A stretch of 58,819 nt of DNA. It comes from Bifidobacterium pongonis. Its GTDB lineage: Bacteria > Actinomycetota > Actinomycetes > Actinomycetales > Bifidobacteriaceae. The stretch spans positions 1 to 58,819 of the forward strand of contig NZ_JAHBBE010000013.1 in assembly GCF_019331805.1 (NCBI RefSeq), given 5' to 3'. The stretch's first letter is position 1. Every line of letters starts with the position of its first letter. The notes beneath the pieces are model-generated. The model had not been told where the DNA came from, made no database searches, and saw only the letters and a list, made by a program, of their open reading frames with translations. A program made the translations under genes and the position numbers. This document shows, one piece after another, positions 8,644 to 17,678 of the stretch.

Positions 8644-9861
8644 ATGACTGAAAAGCGGCTTATTTCCGCCGAATCCGTAACCGAGGGCCACCCCGATAAG
8701 GTGTGCGACCAGATTTCCGACGCCATTCTCGACGATCTGCTGAGGCAGGATCCGTCGTCCCATGTAGCGGCCGAAGTGAGCGCCGCGACCGGCACGTTCA
8801 TGGTGTTCGGCGAGGTGAGTTCCGAAGGGTATGTAGACGTTCAGGCCAAGGTGCGCGAAACGCTGCGCCGCATCGGCTACACCAGCTCCCAGGTCGGTCT
8901 TGACGCCGATTCCTGCGGCGTGCTGGTCGCGCTTGTCGAGCAGAGCTCCGAAATCAACCAGGGGGTGGCGCGTCTGAGCGCCGAGCAGGAGTCCGCAGCC
9001 AGCCGTGAGGAACGTTACGAGGCGCAGGGTGCCGGCGATCAGGGCGTGATGTTCGGCTATGCCACCGACGAAACCGATGTGTACATGCCGTTGCCGATCT
9101 ACTTGGCGCATCGTCTCGCCTACCGCCTGGCCCAGGTTCGTCACGAGGGCATCGTCCCGCATCTGCGCCCGGATGGCAAGACCCAGGTCACCATCGAATA
9201 CGATGACGAGAACCGCCCGGTGCGCGTGGACACCGTGCTGATTTCCACGCAGCATGACCCCGAAGTCACCCAGGCATGGCTCGCCGACCAGCTCAAGCAG
9301 CATGTGATCGACCCGGTGCTCGCCGACGTGCTGGGCGACACGGTCCGCCACGACGATTACCGCGAGCTTGTGAACCCGACCGGTTCCTTCGTGCTCGGCG
9401 GGCCCGCCGCGGACGCGGGCCTGACCGGCCGCAAGATCATCGTCGACACTTACGGTGGTGCGGCCCACCACGGCGGTGGCGCGTTCAGCGGCAAGGACCC
9501 GTCCAAGGTGGATCGTTCCGCCGCCTACGCGACCCGTTGGGTGGCCAAGAACATCGTTGCCGCGGGTTTGGCGCACCGCGTGGAAGTGCAGGTCGCGTAC
9601 GCCATTGGCGTGGCCGACCCGGTGAGCGTGAACGTGGAGACCTTCGGCACCGAAATCGGCGTGACGCGCGACCAGATCGCCGCCGCAGTGCGCACGGTGT
9701 TCGATCTGCGTCCGGCCGCGATCATCGACGAACTCGACCTCAAGCGCCCGATTTACGAGAAGACCGCGGCATACGGCCACTTCGGCCGCATCGACGTCGA
9801 ATTCCCGTGGGAGCGTCTCAACAAGGTCGACGAGTTGAAGGCCGCCATCGCGCAGGGCTGA
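8644..9861 (+). CDS. metK: S-adenosylmethionine synthetase
   Basis: A 405-residue cytosolic enzyme making S-adenosylmethionine from methionine and ATP. Signature elements are the N-terminal [14 protein letters not shown] (ATP/methionine site), [13 protein letters not shown] (about residues 129-141), the glycine-rich phosphate loop [22 protein letters not shown], and KIIVDTYGG. Length matches the family. Its strongest neighbour link is the upstream hairpin and promoter; a repeat-rich spacer and strong terminator follow it, so it is likely transcribed alone. Confidence 0.97.
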   Translation: MTEKRLISAESVTEGHPDKVCDQISDAILDDLLRQDPSSHVAAEVSAATGTFMVFGEVSSEGYVDVQAKVRETLRRIGYTSSQVGLDADSCGVLVALVEQSSEINQGVARLSAEQESAASREERYEAQGAGDQGVMFGYATDETDVYMPLPIYLAHRLAYRLAQVRHEGIVPHLRPDGKTQVTIEYDDENRPVRVDTVLISTQHDPEVTQAWLADQLKQHVIDPVLADVLGDTVRHDDYRELVNPTGSFVLGGPAADAGLTGRKIIVDTYGGAAHHGGGAFSGKDPSKVDRSAAYATRWVAKNIVAAGLAHRVEVQVAYAIGVADPVSVNVETFGTEIGVTRDQIAAAVRTVFDLRPAAIIDELDLKRPIYEKTAAYGHFGRIDVEFPWERLNKVDELKAAIAQG

Positions 9862-10068
9862 AGCGTAGGACTGGAAGCGCTGGATTGAAGGCGCGGAGCT
9901 GAAAACCGGTACGGCTCGGGAATGAGTTTGGGCTGAGTCGAACCCAGCCCGGGTTGACCCTAGCCCGGTTTGAACTCAGCCTGAGCTGAACCCAGCCCGA
10001 ATCCGGTTCAAATCCGAGTTCAATCCAGCCTTAGGTTCGGTTCAAACCCGAGCCAAACGCACCCGGAT
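9862..10068. repeat. Degenerate repeat spacer after metK
   Basis: About 200 bp in which variants of GAACCCAGCCCGGTTT recur at irregular intervals on both strands, for example near 9938, 9965 and 9990. No gene is seen. It could form several alternative hairpins ahead of the terminator. Confidence 0.5.
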
Positions 10069-10070
10069 GA

Positions 10071-10113
10071 AACACGCCGCCGTGCAACCGCAATCCGGTT
10101 GCGCGGCGGCGTT
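10071..10113 (+). terminator. Terminator between metK and priA
   Basis: Long GC-rich hairpin (CGCCGCCGTGCAACCG / CGGTTGCGCGGCGGCG) flanked by AA and TTT. Confidence 0.75.
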
Positions 10114-10151
10114 TCCATAGGTACGCCCCGCAGCTTCGCCGCAATCGCACT

Positions 10152-10157
10152 TATAGT
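10152..10157 (+). promoter_or_regulatory. -10 box giving a leaderless priA mRNA
   Basis: TATAGT ends 6 nt before the priA ATG at 10164, so the transcript would begin at or next to the start codon. No Shine-Dalgarno sequence is present. Confidence 0.5.
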
Positions 10158-10163
10158 GGAACC

Positions 10164-12602
10164 ATGAGTTACGAGGATGCGGAGCAGTTGGCGCTCGACG
10201 GGTTGGCCCCGCGCAAGCGCCGCTCTCGCGCGTCCAGACACACCAAGGCCAGCGTCGACCCGATCGTGCGCGTGGTGCTGGATATTCAGGCCGCGCATTT
10301 GGGTCAGACCTTCGACTATCTCATCGACGAGAAGGATTCCGAACATGCCATGCCGGGCGCGATGGTGCGCGTACGATTCGGCGGGCAGCGCGTCAACGGC
10401 ATCATCTGGGAGAGAACATCCGTCAGCGAAGTGCCCGCCGCCTCGCTGCGTTACGTGGAACGCGTGTTCGTCGGGGGAGTGCGCGTGTCCGAAGCGCTGC
10501 GGCGCGACATCACCGCCATCGCCGAAGCCTACGGCGGCACCCGCGCCAACATCCTGCGCCTCGCGATTCCGCCCCGCGTGGCGAAAGTCGAACAGGAGCA
10601 GCGGCTCACGGCATCGTTCGGACGTGCCGGCATCACGGCTCCGCAGCTGAACGAGGCGGCAAACAGGGCCTTCGAAACGATGGCCGGTTCATATGACGCC
10701 GGCGTGCGCGACCTACGCGCGGCATTGCATGGCAACGCGTTCCGGGCGTTCATCGTCGACCCGCTGCCGGGCATCGCCTCGGCCGCACAGGCGTTGGCCT
10801 GGATGGCCATGGAATCGCTGGCCGCAGGGCATACCTCGGTGACGGTACTGCCGGACGCGCGTGAAACCGATATCATGATGCGCGAATTGGAAACGTTCGG
10901 CCTGCGACGTTTCGCTCAGAACGGTTCGGAAACCGGCGGATGGACCGGCGACGTCGCGGTGCTCACCGCCGCGCTGCCGCCCGCCGACCGCTACCGCGCA
11001 TGGCTCGCCATCGCCACGGGCAGCGTGAAATGCGTGATCGGCACCCGCGCCGCCATGTACGCGCCGGTGGAAGGGCCGGCATTGTTCGCGATCATGGACG
11101 ACGCCGCCTACCAGCAGGCCGACGGCATGACCCCTTACGCCCAAGGCCGAGGCGTGATGCGCCTGCGCGCTCGACTGCACGGCGGCACGTTCGTGGCGCT
11201 CGCCAACGCGCGCAGCCCGCTGAGCCAGTGGGAGCTGGATTGCGGCGGAACCGGTCGGAGCGCCGGCGGCCGTGGCATTGACGTGAACAGTGCGGTGAGC
11301 GGCCCCAGCGTGGCGATCCGCCCCCTGCCCAGCGTGCTCAAGGACGCCACCCCTTGGGTGCGATGGCTGAACCGCGACGAACTTGCGCGCCTTGCGGATC
11401 CGTCGATCGGCGCGCGTGTGCCGCACACCGCGGTCAACAATATCCGCCAGGCGCTGCGCTCCGGCCCGGTCCTGTTCTCCATCCCCGCCGATGGCGTGGC
11501 CGAAGCGTTGAGCTGCGCGAACCCGAAATGCCTGAGGCAGGCCAGATGCGCACGTTGCACGGGGCCGTTGCAACGGGTGCGCGGTTCCGGCGCAGGAACT
11601 GGTTCCGGCGCCGACACGCCGCGATGCCGGTGGTGCGGTTTCGCCGCCACGAACTGGCGATGCCGATACTGCCGTTGCGATCGGTTGCGCGTCGTGCATG
11701 TCGGCGCGGCCGGCACCGCCGACGAGCTGCGCGGCCTGTTCCGCGGCGTACCGGTCATGCTGTCCAGCCCGAGCCAGCCGAACGGGCCGATCGAGGTCAT
11801 CGACAACAGGCCGGTCATCGTGATCGCGACGCCGGGCGCCGAACCGCGCATCCGCATATCCGGCGGCAAGGTGAGTAAATCGGGCGGTGTGAACGGCGGT
11901 GGCATGAACGGCGGTGGCACATGCTACGGCGCATACGTATCCGTAGCCATCCTCGACGCGTGGAACAGCCTGTACAAGCCGGGCCTCGACGCGCGTGTGG
12001 ACACGCTCGCCTCGTGGATGCGGGTGGCTTCGCTATGCGCGCCACGCACGCGCGGCGGCCAGGTATTGTTGCTCGGCGAAACGTACCCCGCCATCGCACA
12101 GTCGCTGATGCTCTGGGATTCCTCCATCCTCGCCAGACAAGAGTTGGCCGAGCGCCTCGGCACGGGCATGCCGCCCGCTGCGGCGGTCGCCTGCGTGTGG
12201 GGACGCGCGGGAACCGTGCGCGTCGCCTTGGAGCATATCGGCGTGATCGGCGGCGACATGGCGGTATGCCCGGCTCCGCGCGCCGCACAGGCCGGGTTCG
12301 ATCAGGGCATGATGGCCGCCGCGAGTGGCGGGGAAACACCGCAAAGCCGGCCTGATGACGGCATGGTGAATTTCGGCACGGAATGGCCGGGATTGCTCGG
12401 CCCCGTCCCGATCGCGCAGCCGCGCACGTTGAACGCGCGCGAGCTGGAGGCGACCGCCGACCGTGTCAAAGCCGTGGTGCGTGTGCCGTACGCGCGGCGT
12501 GAGGAGTTGGCGAAACGGCTGAAGCACGAGGTCGCCCGCCATGTCGCCTCGCGTGAATTCGGCGAACTGCGATTCCAACTCGATCCGAAGGATCTCATCT
12601 GA
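10164..12602 (+). CDS. priA: PriA-like primosomal protein, helicase-dead
   Basis: An 812-residue homologue of primosomal protein N' (PriA), which recognises stalled forks and loads the replisome. The N-terminal 3'-DNA-binding domain is clear (VRVVLDIQAAHLGQTFDYLID, about 33-53; VRVRFGGQRVNGIIW). The helicase core is degenerate: the Walker A region reads DPLPGIASAAQAL with no GKT, and the DEAH position reads MDDAA. The zinc-binding cysteine pairs remain (CANPKC, CARC, CRWCG, CRYC). Loss of the ATPase motifs is known for actinobacterial PriA, so this is probably a DNA-binding and scaffolding protein. Internal Gly-rich insert: GGVNGGGMNGGG. The mRNA is probably leaderless. Confidence 0.85.
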   Translation: MSYEDAEQLALDGLAPRKRRSRASRHTKASVDPIVRVVLDIQAAHLGQTFDYLIDEKDSEHAMPGAMVRVRFGGQRVNGIIWERTSVSEVPAASLRYVERVFVGGVRVSEALRRDITAIAEAYGGTRANILRLAIPPRVAKVEQEQRLTASFGRAGITAPQLNEAANRAFETMAGSYDAGVRDLRAALHGNAFRAFIVDPLPGIASAAQALAWMAMESLAAGHTSVTVLPDARETDIMMRELETFGLRRFAQNGSETGGWTGDVAVLTAALPPADRYRAWLAIATGSVKCVIGTRAAMYAPVEGPALFAIMDDAAYQQADGMTPYAQGRGVMRLRARLHGGTFVALANARSPLSQWELDCGGTGRSAGGRGIDVNSAVSGPSVAIRPLPSVLKDATPWVRWLNRDELARLADPSIGARVPHTAVNNIRQALRSGPVLFSIPADGVAEALSCANPKCLRQARCARCTGPLQRVRGSGAGTGSGADTPRCRWCGFAATNWRCRYCRCDRLRVVHVGAAGTADELRGLFRGVPVMLSSPSQPNGPIEVIDNRPVIVIATPGAEPRIRISGGKVSKSGGVNGGGMNGGGTCYGAYVSVAILDAWNSLYKPGLDARVDTLASWMRVASLCAPRTRGGQVLLLGETYPAIAQSLMLWDSSILARQELAERLGTGMPPAAAVACVWGRAGTVRVALEHIGVIGGDMAVCPAPRAAQAGFDQGMMAAASGGETPQSRPDDGMVNFGTEWPGLLGPVPIAQPRTLNARELEATADRVKAVVRVPYARREELAKRLKHEVARHVASREFGELRFQLDPKDLI

Positions 12603-12745
12603 GCATCCGTCGCCGCCACGTGTGATACGCGCCACAGCCGCGTAACGCCGCATCATGCGGCATAATGAATGCGGAAAAAACAGTCGGCCGCATAGTCGCA
12701 TGCGGTGTGCGGCCGCCAACGACGACGCAAGGCAAGGAGCGGACT

Positions 12746-13450
12746 ATGAAAGGTTGGCCTGGAGAGCCGGACATGGAATACGACGTGCTTATGGCGCAAA
12801 GCGAAGCCGCCGCGAACGCGGGCAAGCCGATCACCGACGTCATCTTCGACTTCGGCAACGTGCTGCTGTACTGGGAGCCCTCCGCGGTGCTCATCCCGCG
12901 GTACAGTGCGGAAACTATCGAACAGTTCCTCGACAACGACATTTCCGGCTTCTATGACGCCAACGACCGCATGGATGCCGGCGCCACGCCCGAGGAAGGC
13001 ATCGCATGGATGCGCGAAACGCACGGCGACAAGTGGGCGGATATTCTCGCGTACTACCTTGAGAATTTCGAGGATTCCCTCACCGGCGTGGTGCCGGGCG
13101 CTCGCGTGCTCATCAACGACCTCAAGGCAGCTGGCCTCGGCGTGTGGGGCCTGTCGAACTGGGAGAAGGAGCTGTACCCGATCGCCGAACGCGCCACGCC
13201 GATCCTGCGTCAGCTGGATGGCAAGGTGGTGTCCGGGTATGTGAGGCTGCGCAAGCCCGACCGCGCGATCTACGAGAAGGCGTTGGAGGAGTTCGGCATC
13301 GGCGCCGAAGGGGCGGTGTTCGTGGATGACAAGGCGATGAACATCGTGGGCGCGAACAATGCCGGCATTCGCGGCGTCCGATTCCGCGACCCGGTGAAGC
13401 TGCGTGAGCTGCTCATCGCCAACGGCGTGGCCATTCCCGACGTTCAGTGA
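12746..13450 (+). CDS. HAD-superfamily phosphatase (subfamily IA)
   Basis: A 234-residue cytosolic phosphatase of the haloacid dehalogenase fold. Motif I is VIFDFGNVLLYW (about residues 32-43), motif II GLSNW, motif III KPDRAIYEKAL, and motif IV VFVDDKAMN. The FDFGNVL form resembles YihX-type sugar-phosphate phosphatases, but the substrate cannot be read from the sequence. ATG 12746 follows AAGGAG; an in-frame ATG 81 bp upstream would add residues with no family counterpart. A CATAAT box at 12661-12666 could be its -10. Downstream lies the second palindromic element. Confidence 0.8.
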   Translation: MKGWPGEPDMEYDVLMAQSEAAANAGKPITDVIFDFGNVLLYWEPSAVLIPRYSAETIEQFLDNDISGFYDANDRMDAGATPEEGIAWMRETHGDKWADILAYYLENFEDSLTGVVPGARVLINDLKAAGLGVWGLSNWEKELYPIAERATPILRQLDGKVVSGYVRLRKPDRAIYEKALEEFGIGAEGAVFVDDKAMNIVGANNAGIRGVRFRDPVKLRELLIANGVAIPDVQ

Positions 13451-13587
13451 GGGCCGAACTGGTTCCAGCCGGCTTGTTGACGGCTTGCGGAGGCGCCGGC
13501 GGCCTTTGGCAGCCGCGCCGGCTGCCGTGACGGCCATTACGCCGGCATCTGTGTCGCCCGCAACTGCCGGTTGCATGGTTCCGATGC

Positions 13588-13786
13588 GCTACTTCGCTTA
13601 TCGATGGCGGATTTCGGGGTCATGATTTTGCTAGGTGGCTTATCTATGGCACCTCAACGGGGAAACCCGGAGTATAAGCGGCGGAATTCCAAGGATGATA
13701 CTTGCGATTTCGCCGTATGAGTGCCATATATAAGCCACCTGGTTATTTCAACATTCCGGAATCTGCCACAAATAGGCGAAGTAGCG
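13588..13786. repeat. 199-bp palindromic element, copy 2
   Basis: Same length and nested inverted-repeat plan as 7414-7612. The outer arms carry TTCGCTTATCGATGGCGGATT and TGCCACAAATAGGCGAAGTA; the inner arms carry AGGTGGCTTATCTATGGCAC and its complement. The central GCGGAATTCCAA is conserved between copies, while the flanks differ. Confidence 0.85.
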
Positions 13787-14103
13787 CGTAAACAGGGGCG
13801 GAAATGGCGAAGGCGACGGCACATGCCGAGCCACGCACCCCAAGAAGGCAATGAACCGCCCGGAAACCGGCCTGCCGGTGAAACACCGGGAATGCCGGAA
13901 AGCCCGAGAAGCTACCGGGGTCGACGCCGGGCCAATATACTCGTGTATGGAAGCGCGAACCGGCGTGCCGCGTCGGCGAACCGCATATGTTCAAGGAAGC
14001 GTATACAAGTTCAAGGAAACGTATACAAGGAAGCATCGGTGAGACGGCATGAGTCGGATGGGATCCGCATCCGCATGACCGTTACCGGAACAAGGAGAGC
14101 GAT
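13787..14103. other. Spacer upstream of fmt
   Basis: About 315 bp with no convincing gene. It contains a direct repeat of GTTCAAGGAAGCGTATACAA at about 13990-14028, differing by one base. ACAAGGAGAG provides the fmt ribosome-binding site. Confidence 0.5.
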
Positions 14104-15072
14104 ATGACGTTGAGATTGCTGTTTGCCGGCACGCCCGAAGTGGCCGTACCCTCACTGCGCGCCTTCGCGGCCGACCCCAGGTTCGAGGTGGTCGGCGTAC
14201 TCACCCGTCCGGACGCGCCGGTGGGCCGCGGCCGCAAACTCGCGCCCAGCCCGGTGAAGGCCGCGGCCATGGAACTCGGCATCCCCGTATTCACCAGCAA
14301 GCCGCGCGACCCGGAGTTCTTCAACACCCTCGCCGAGCTCAACGCCGACATCGCCGCGGTCATCGCCTACGGCAATATCCTGCCCGTCGCGGTGCTCGAC
14401 GCGGTGCCGATGGGCTGGTACAACCTGCATTTCTCCAACCTGCCGAAATGGCGTGGCGCGGCTCCGGTGCAGCGTGCCATCTGGGCGGGCGACGCCACCA
14501 CCGGCGCCGACGTGTTCAAGGTGGGCGAGGGGCTTGATGACGGCCCGGTGGTCGCATCCATGACCGTCGAACTGACCGGTCGCGAAACCTCCGGCGAACT
14601 GTTGGAACGGTTGGCGGACGAGGGGGCGCCGATGTATGTGGACGCGCTGGCCCAGGTGGGTGACGGCACCGCGACGTTCACGCCCCAGGCTCACGAGCAG
14701 GCCGAATACGCGCATAAGATCAGCGTTGAGGACGCGCATATCGTGGTCGGCGATGCGGTCGAGGCGATTGACCGCCAGATTCGCGCGTGCACGCCGAATC
14801 CGGGAGCGTGGGCCAAACTGCATGCCGCGGGCGATGCGGGGGAGTCGATCACCCTGCATGTGCTGCGCGCATGCCCGGCGGATATGGAGCGCCCGAACGT
14901 GCCGTCGGATCTGAAGCCGGGCGAGCTGCGTGCCGGTAAGAAGAACGTGTGGATGGGAACCGGCAGCACGCCGTTGGAGCTGCTGGAAGTCAAGGCGCAG
15001 GGCAAGAAGGCCATGCGTGCCGCGGATTGGGCGCGTGGCGCCCGACTTTCCGAAACCGCCTACCTCGACTGA
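14104..15072 (+). CDS. fmt: Methionyl-tRNA formyltransferase
   Basis: A 322-residue enzyme that formylates initiator Met-tRNA using 10-formyltetrahydrofolate. N-terminal Rossmann part: [15 protein letters not shown]. Substrate loop: [18 protein letters not shown]. The catalytic Asn-His-Asp set lies in [26 protein letters not shown] and GLDDGPV. A C-terminal OB-fold domain (about 205-322) binds tRNA. The peptide deformylase at 51802 later removes the formyl group. The start follows AAGGAGAG. It faces serB, with the two stops about 48 bp apart. Confidence 0.95.
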   Translation: MTLRLLFAGTPEVAVPSLRAFAADPRFEVVGVLTRPDAPVGRGRKLAPSPVKAAAMELGIPVFTSKPRDPEFFNTLAELNADIAAVIAYGNILPVAVLDAVPMGWYNLHFSNLPKWRGAAPVQRAIWAGDATTGADVFKVGEGLDDGPVVASMTVELTGRETSGELLERLADEGAPMYVDALAQVGDGTATFTPQAHEQAEYAHKISVEDAHIVVGDAVEAIDRQIRACTPNPGAWAKLHAAGDAGESITLHVLRACPADMERPNVPSDLKPGELRAGKKNVWMGTGSTPLELLEVKAQGKKAMRAADWARGARLSETAYLD

Positions 15073-15119
15073 ACCCGTAGGGGAGAGGGCTGGCCTGAAA
15101 CACCCGTTCGGGCCAGCCG

Positions 15120-15800
15120 TCAGTGCAGAAAATCAAGCACCAAGCGCAGGTCGCGCGTCGTGATCGCCGCGGGAGCGGCCTCGCGCGTCTTCGGTTTCGC
15201 GCAGAACGCGATGCCGAGCCCCGCTTCAAGAATCATGGGAATGTCGTTCGCGCCGTCGCCCATGGCCACGGTCTGGCTCATCGGCAGTCCAAGCTCATCC
15301 GCCCAGGCGTGCAGCGAATCCAGTTTCACCTGCTTGGTCACGATTTCGCCCAGCACTTTGCCGGTGAGCACGCCGTCGCGCGATTCCAGCCGGTTGGCCA
15401 GTCGGTAGTCGATGTGCGCGTCATCCGCCAAACGGTCCACGATTTCGTGGAATCCGCCCGACACCACGCCGACCTTCCACCCGTGCGCGTGCAGCGTGTC
15501 GATCAGCTCGTGCGCGCCGTTCGTGAAGTGAATGCGCCGGTACACCTCGTCGAATACGGAGACCGGCAGCCCTTCCAGCAGGGCCACGCGTGCGCGCAAC
15601 GCCTCGCGGAAGTCGAGTTCGCCGCGCATCGCTTGTTCGGTCACGCGCGCGATTCGCTCACCGCAACCGGCGGCTGCTCCCAGCTCGTCGATCACTTCCT
15701 CGTCGATGAGCGTGGAATCGACATCCATCACCAGAAGACCGGGCTGGTCGAGGGTCGGCTTGGCGGATGCGGTGCTGGTGGGCGAAGCGGGTGAAATCAT
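15120..15800 (-). CDS. serB: Phosphoserine phosphatase
   Basis: A 226-residue HAD phosphatase for the last step of serine synthesis. Motif I is MDVDSTLIDEEV (the two Asp act as nucleophile and acid/base), motif II VVSGGFHEIVD, and motif IV MGDGANDIPMI. The C-terminus KPKTREAAPAAI is typical of SerB. Chosen start is ATG at 15800; the reading frame stays open far upstream, but that part is antisense to the arc gene and has no family similarity. It is convergent with fmt and divergent from arc. Confidence 0.9.
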   Translation of the reverse strand: MISPASPTSTASAKPTLDQPGLLVMDVDSTLIDEEVIDELGAAAGCGERIARVTEQAMRGELDFREALRARVALLEGLPVSVFDEVYRRIHFTNGAHELIDTLHAHGWKVGVVSGGFHEIVDRLADDAHIDYRLANRLESRDGVLTGKVLGEIVTKQVKLDSLHAWADELGLPMSQTVAMGDGANDIPMILEAGLGIAFCAKPKTREAAPAAITTRDLRLVLDFLH

Positions 15801-15808
15801 GCTTTCGA

Positions 15809-16015
15809 TTGTGGGAAAACGCTGGGACAAACGCTGGGGCAGACGGCGAGGCAAACGCTGGAACAGACGGTGAGGCGAAAGCTGGAACAAACGCTGGAAC
15901 AAACGCCGCCGACCAGGCCGGTGAAGCCGTAGGGTGGTAGCAGGTAATGGCGGTATGCTCGACGAACGGTGTTGGCGAACGTTGCTGGCGAACGGTGTCG
16001 GCGGGCGCGACAACA
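15809..16015. repeat. Degenerate tandem repeats between serB and arc
   Basis: First a tract of about 12-bp units of the type AAACGCTGGAAC (15820-15906), then units of the type GGCGAACGGTGTT (about 15962-16004). They occupy most of the divergent promoter region of serB and arc. Confidence 0.7.
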
Positions 16016-16031
16016 CGGAAAGGACGCACTC

Positions 16032-17609
16032 ATGGACGATCACGGGCAGGGCGACTTCAATGCCGAGGAATCCGCTCAGGCGCTCGCGCAGGCGAACGAC
16101 CAGCTGAAGGCCAAGAACCATGCGCTGGCCGAGGCGTTGACCCGCGCGGGCAAGGAGCTGAACAAGGCCCGCGCCCAGCTGGCCCAGCTGGCCCAGCCGC
16201 CCATGACCTTCGCCACCATGGTGCGCGTCGAATCGTCCCGCACCGACGAATACGGCGTACAGCACGCCTCGGCCGAGGTGATCGCCGGCACTCGGCGTAT
16301 GATTGTGCCGGTCGCCGCCAACTTCAACGTCGCCCGCTTGGCCGCGGGCAATACGGTGCTGCTTAACGAATCGATGGTGTTGGTCGACCAGCGTGCCGCC
16401 GACGACGTGGGTACGGTGCGCACCATCGCGCAGGTGCTCGACGACGGCCGTCTGCTGGTGCGCGACGCCAGCGGTGCCTTGACCGCGGTGCGCCGCTCGT
16501 CCGAATTGGCGCTCGCCAAACCGTCCAACGGGCAACGCGTGCTCGTGGAACCGTCCGCCCGTCTGGCCATCGGCGTGCTGCCGCAGGAGGACGATCTCGA
16601 CCTGGTGCTTGAGGAGATTCCCGATGTCACCTTCGATGACATCGGCGGTCTCGACGCCCAGATCGAACGTATCCGCGACGCCGTCCAACTGCCGTTCCTG
16701 CATCGCGAACTGTTCGAACGTTACAATCTGCGCGCCCCGAAGGGCGTGCTGCTGTACGGCCCTCCGGGCAACGGCAAAACCCTGATCGCCAAGGCCGTGG
16801 CACATGCCCTCGCCGCGGAATCCGGCGTGGGTGGCGGCGTGTTCCTCTCCGTGAAGGGCCCGGAACTGCTCAACAAGTATGTGGGCGAGTCGGAGCGTTT
16901 GATCCGCCTGATCTTCGCCAGGGCCCGCGAGCGCGCGGCGGATGGCCGTCCGGTGGTGGTGTTCATCGATGAGATGGATTCGTTGCTGCGTACGCGCGGT
17001 TCGGGTGTGTCTTCGGATGTGGAGACCACGATCGTGCCGCAGTTCCTCACCGAGCTTGATGGTGTGGAATCGTTGGATAATGTGATGGTGATCGGTGCGT
17101 CCAATCGTGTGGACATGATCGATCCGGCGGTGTTGCGTGCTGGCCGTCTTGATGTGAAGATCCGCATCGATAGGCCGTCCGTCGAATCCGCGACGGCGAT
17201 TGTGCGGCATTATCTCACCGACGATCTGCCGTTGCAGCAGGGGATGGATGCTTCCGCGCTCGCGGTGGTGCTGGTGCGTGACATCATGGCCAGGTCGTCG
17301 CGGCGTGAGCTTGCCCAGGTGCGTGATGCGGGTGGGCGTTGGCGTGGGTTGTTCCTTGCCGATGTGGTTTCGGGCGCGAGTTTGAAGAATATCGTTGATC
17401 GTGCCAAGACGCGTGCGGTCAAGGCTTCGATCGAGACGGGCGCTCAGGTCGCGTTGAATGCGGATCTGCTTGCCGCGGCGGTGGATGATGAGTTCCGTGA
17501 GACGCGTGATGCGTTGCTTGATGCGGATCCTGAGCAGTGGAGTCGTGTCAACGGGTTTGAAACGGGGAGCATCACCGCCATCAGGCAGGTTTCGGACGAG
17601 GTGGCATAG
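16032..17609 (+). CDS. arc: Proteasome-associated-type AAA+ ATPase (ARC/Mpa)
   Basis: A 525-residue hexameric AAA+ unfoldase of the ARC/Mpa family. It has an N-terminal coiled coil that binds Pup (about residues 12-55), OB-fold domains (about 60-185), and an AAA module with Walker A GPPGNGKT (243-250), Walker B FIDEMD (311-316), an Arg-rich sensor region, and the Mpa-type insertion before the C-terminal helices. Mycobacterial Mpa ends in a penultimate-tyrosine tail that docks on the 20S proteasome. This protein ends in RQVSDEVA without it, and no prcBA genes are present. ATG 16032 was chosen because the coiled coil starts just after it. Confidence 0.92.
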   Translation: MDDHGQGDFNAEESAQALAQANDQLKAKNHALAEALTRAGKELNKARAQLAQLAQPPMTFATMVRVESSRTDEYGVQHASAEVIAGTRRMIVPVAANFNVARLAAGNTVLLNESMVLVDQRAADDVGTVRTIAQVLDDGRLLVRDASGALTAVRRSSELALAKPSNGQRVLVEPSARLAIGVLPQEDDLDLVLEEIPDVTFDDIGGLDAQIERIRDAVQLPFLHRELFERYNLRAPKGVLLYGPPGNGKTLIAKAVAHALAAESGVGGGVFLSVKGPELLNKYVGESERLIRLIFARARERAADGRPVVVFIDEMDSLLRTRGSGVSSDVETTIVPQFLTELDGVESLDNVMVIGASNRVDMIDPAVLRAGRLDVKIRIDRPSVESATAIVRHYLTDDLPLQQGMDASALAVVLVRDIMARSSRRELAQVRDAGGRWRGLFLADVVSGASLKNIVDRAKTRAVKASIETGAQVALNADLLAAAVDDEFRETRDALLDADPEQWSRVNGFETGSITAIRQVSDEVA

Positions 17610-17610
17610 G

Positions 17611-17641
17611 CTGGGTCTGGGTCTGGGTCTGGGTCTAGGTC
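17611..17641. repeat. 6-bp simple repeat before dop
   Basis: Five near-perfect tandem copies of GGGTCT/GGGTCTG-type units, the last as AGGTCA, fill the gap between arc and the dop ribosome-binding site. Copy-number slippage would change spacing but not frame. Confidence 0.75.
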
Positions 17642-17678
17642 ATAGCCCGAGTTGGTTGGACAGGATGGAAGGAAGATC

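Noticed and set aside
13721..14107. Small frame upstream of fmt
   Set aside because: It runs through the palindromic element and a direct repeat and has no ribosome-binding site or recognisable domain.
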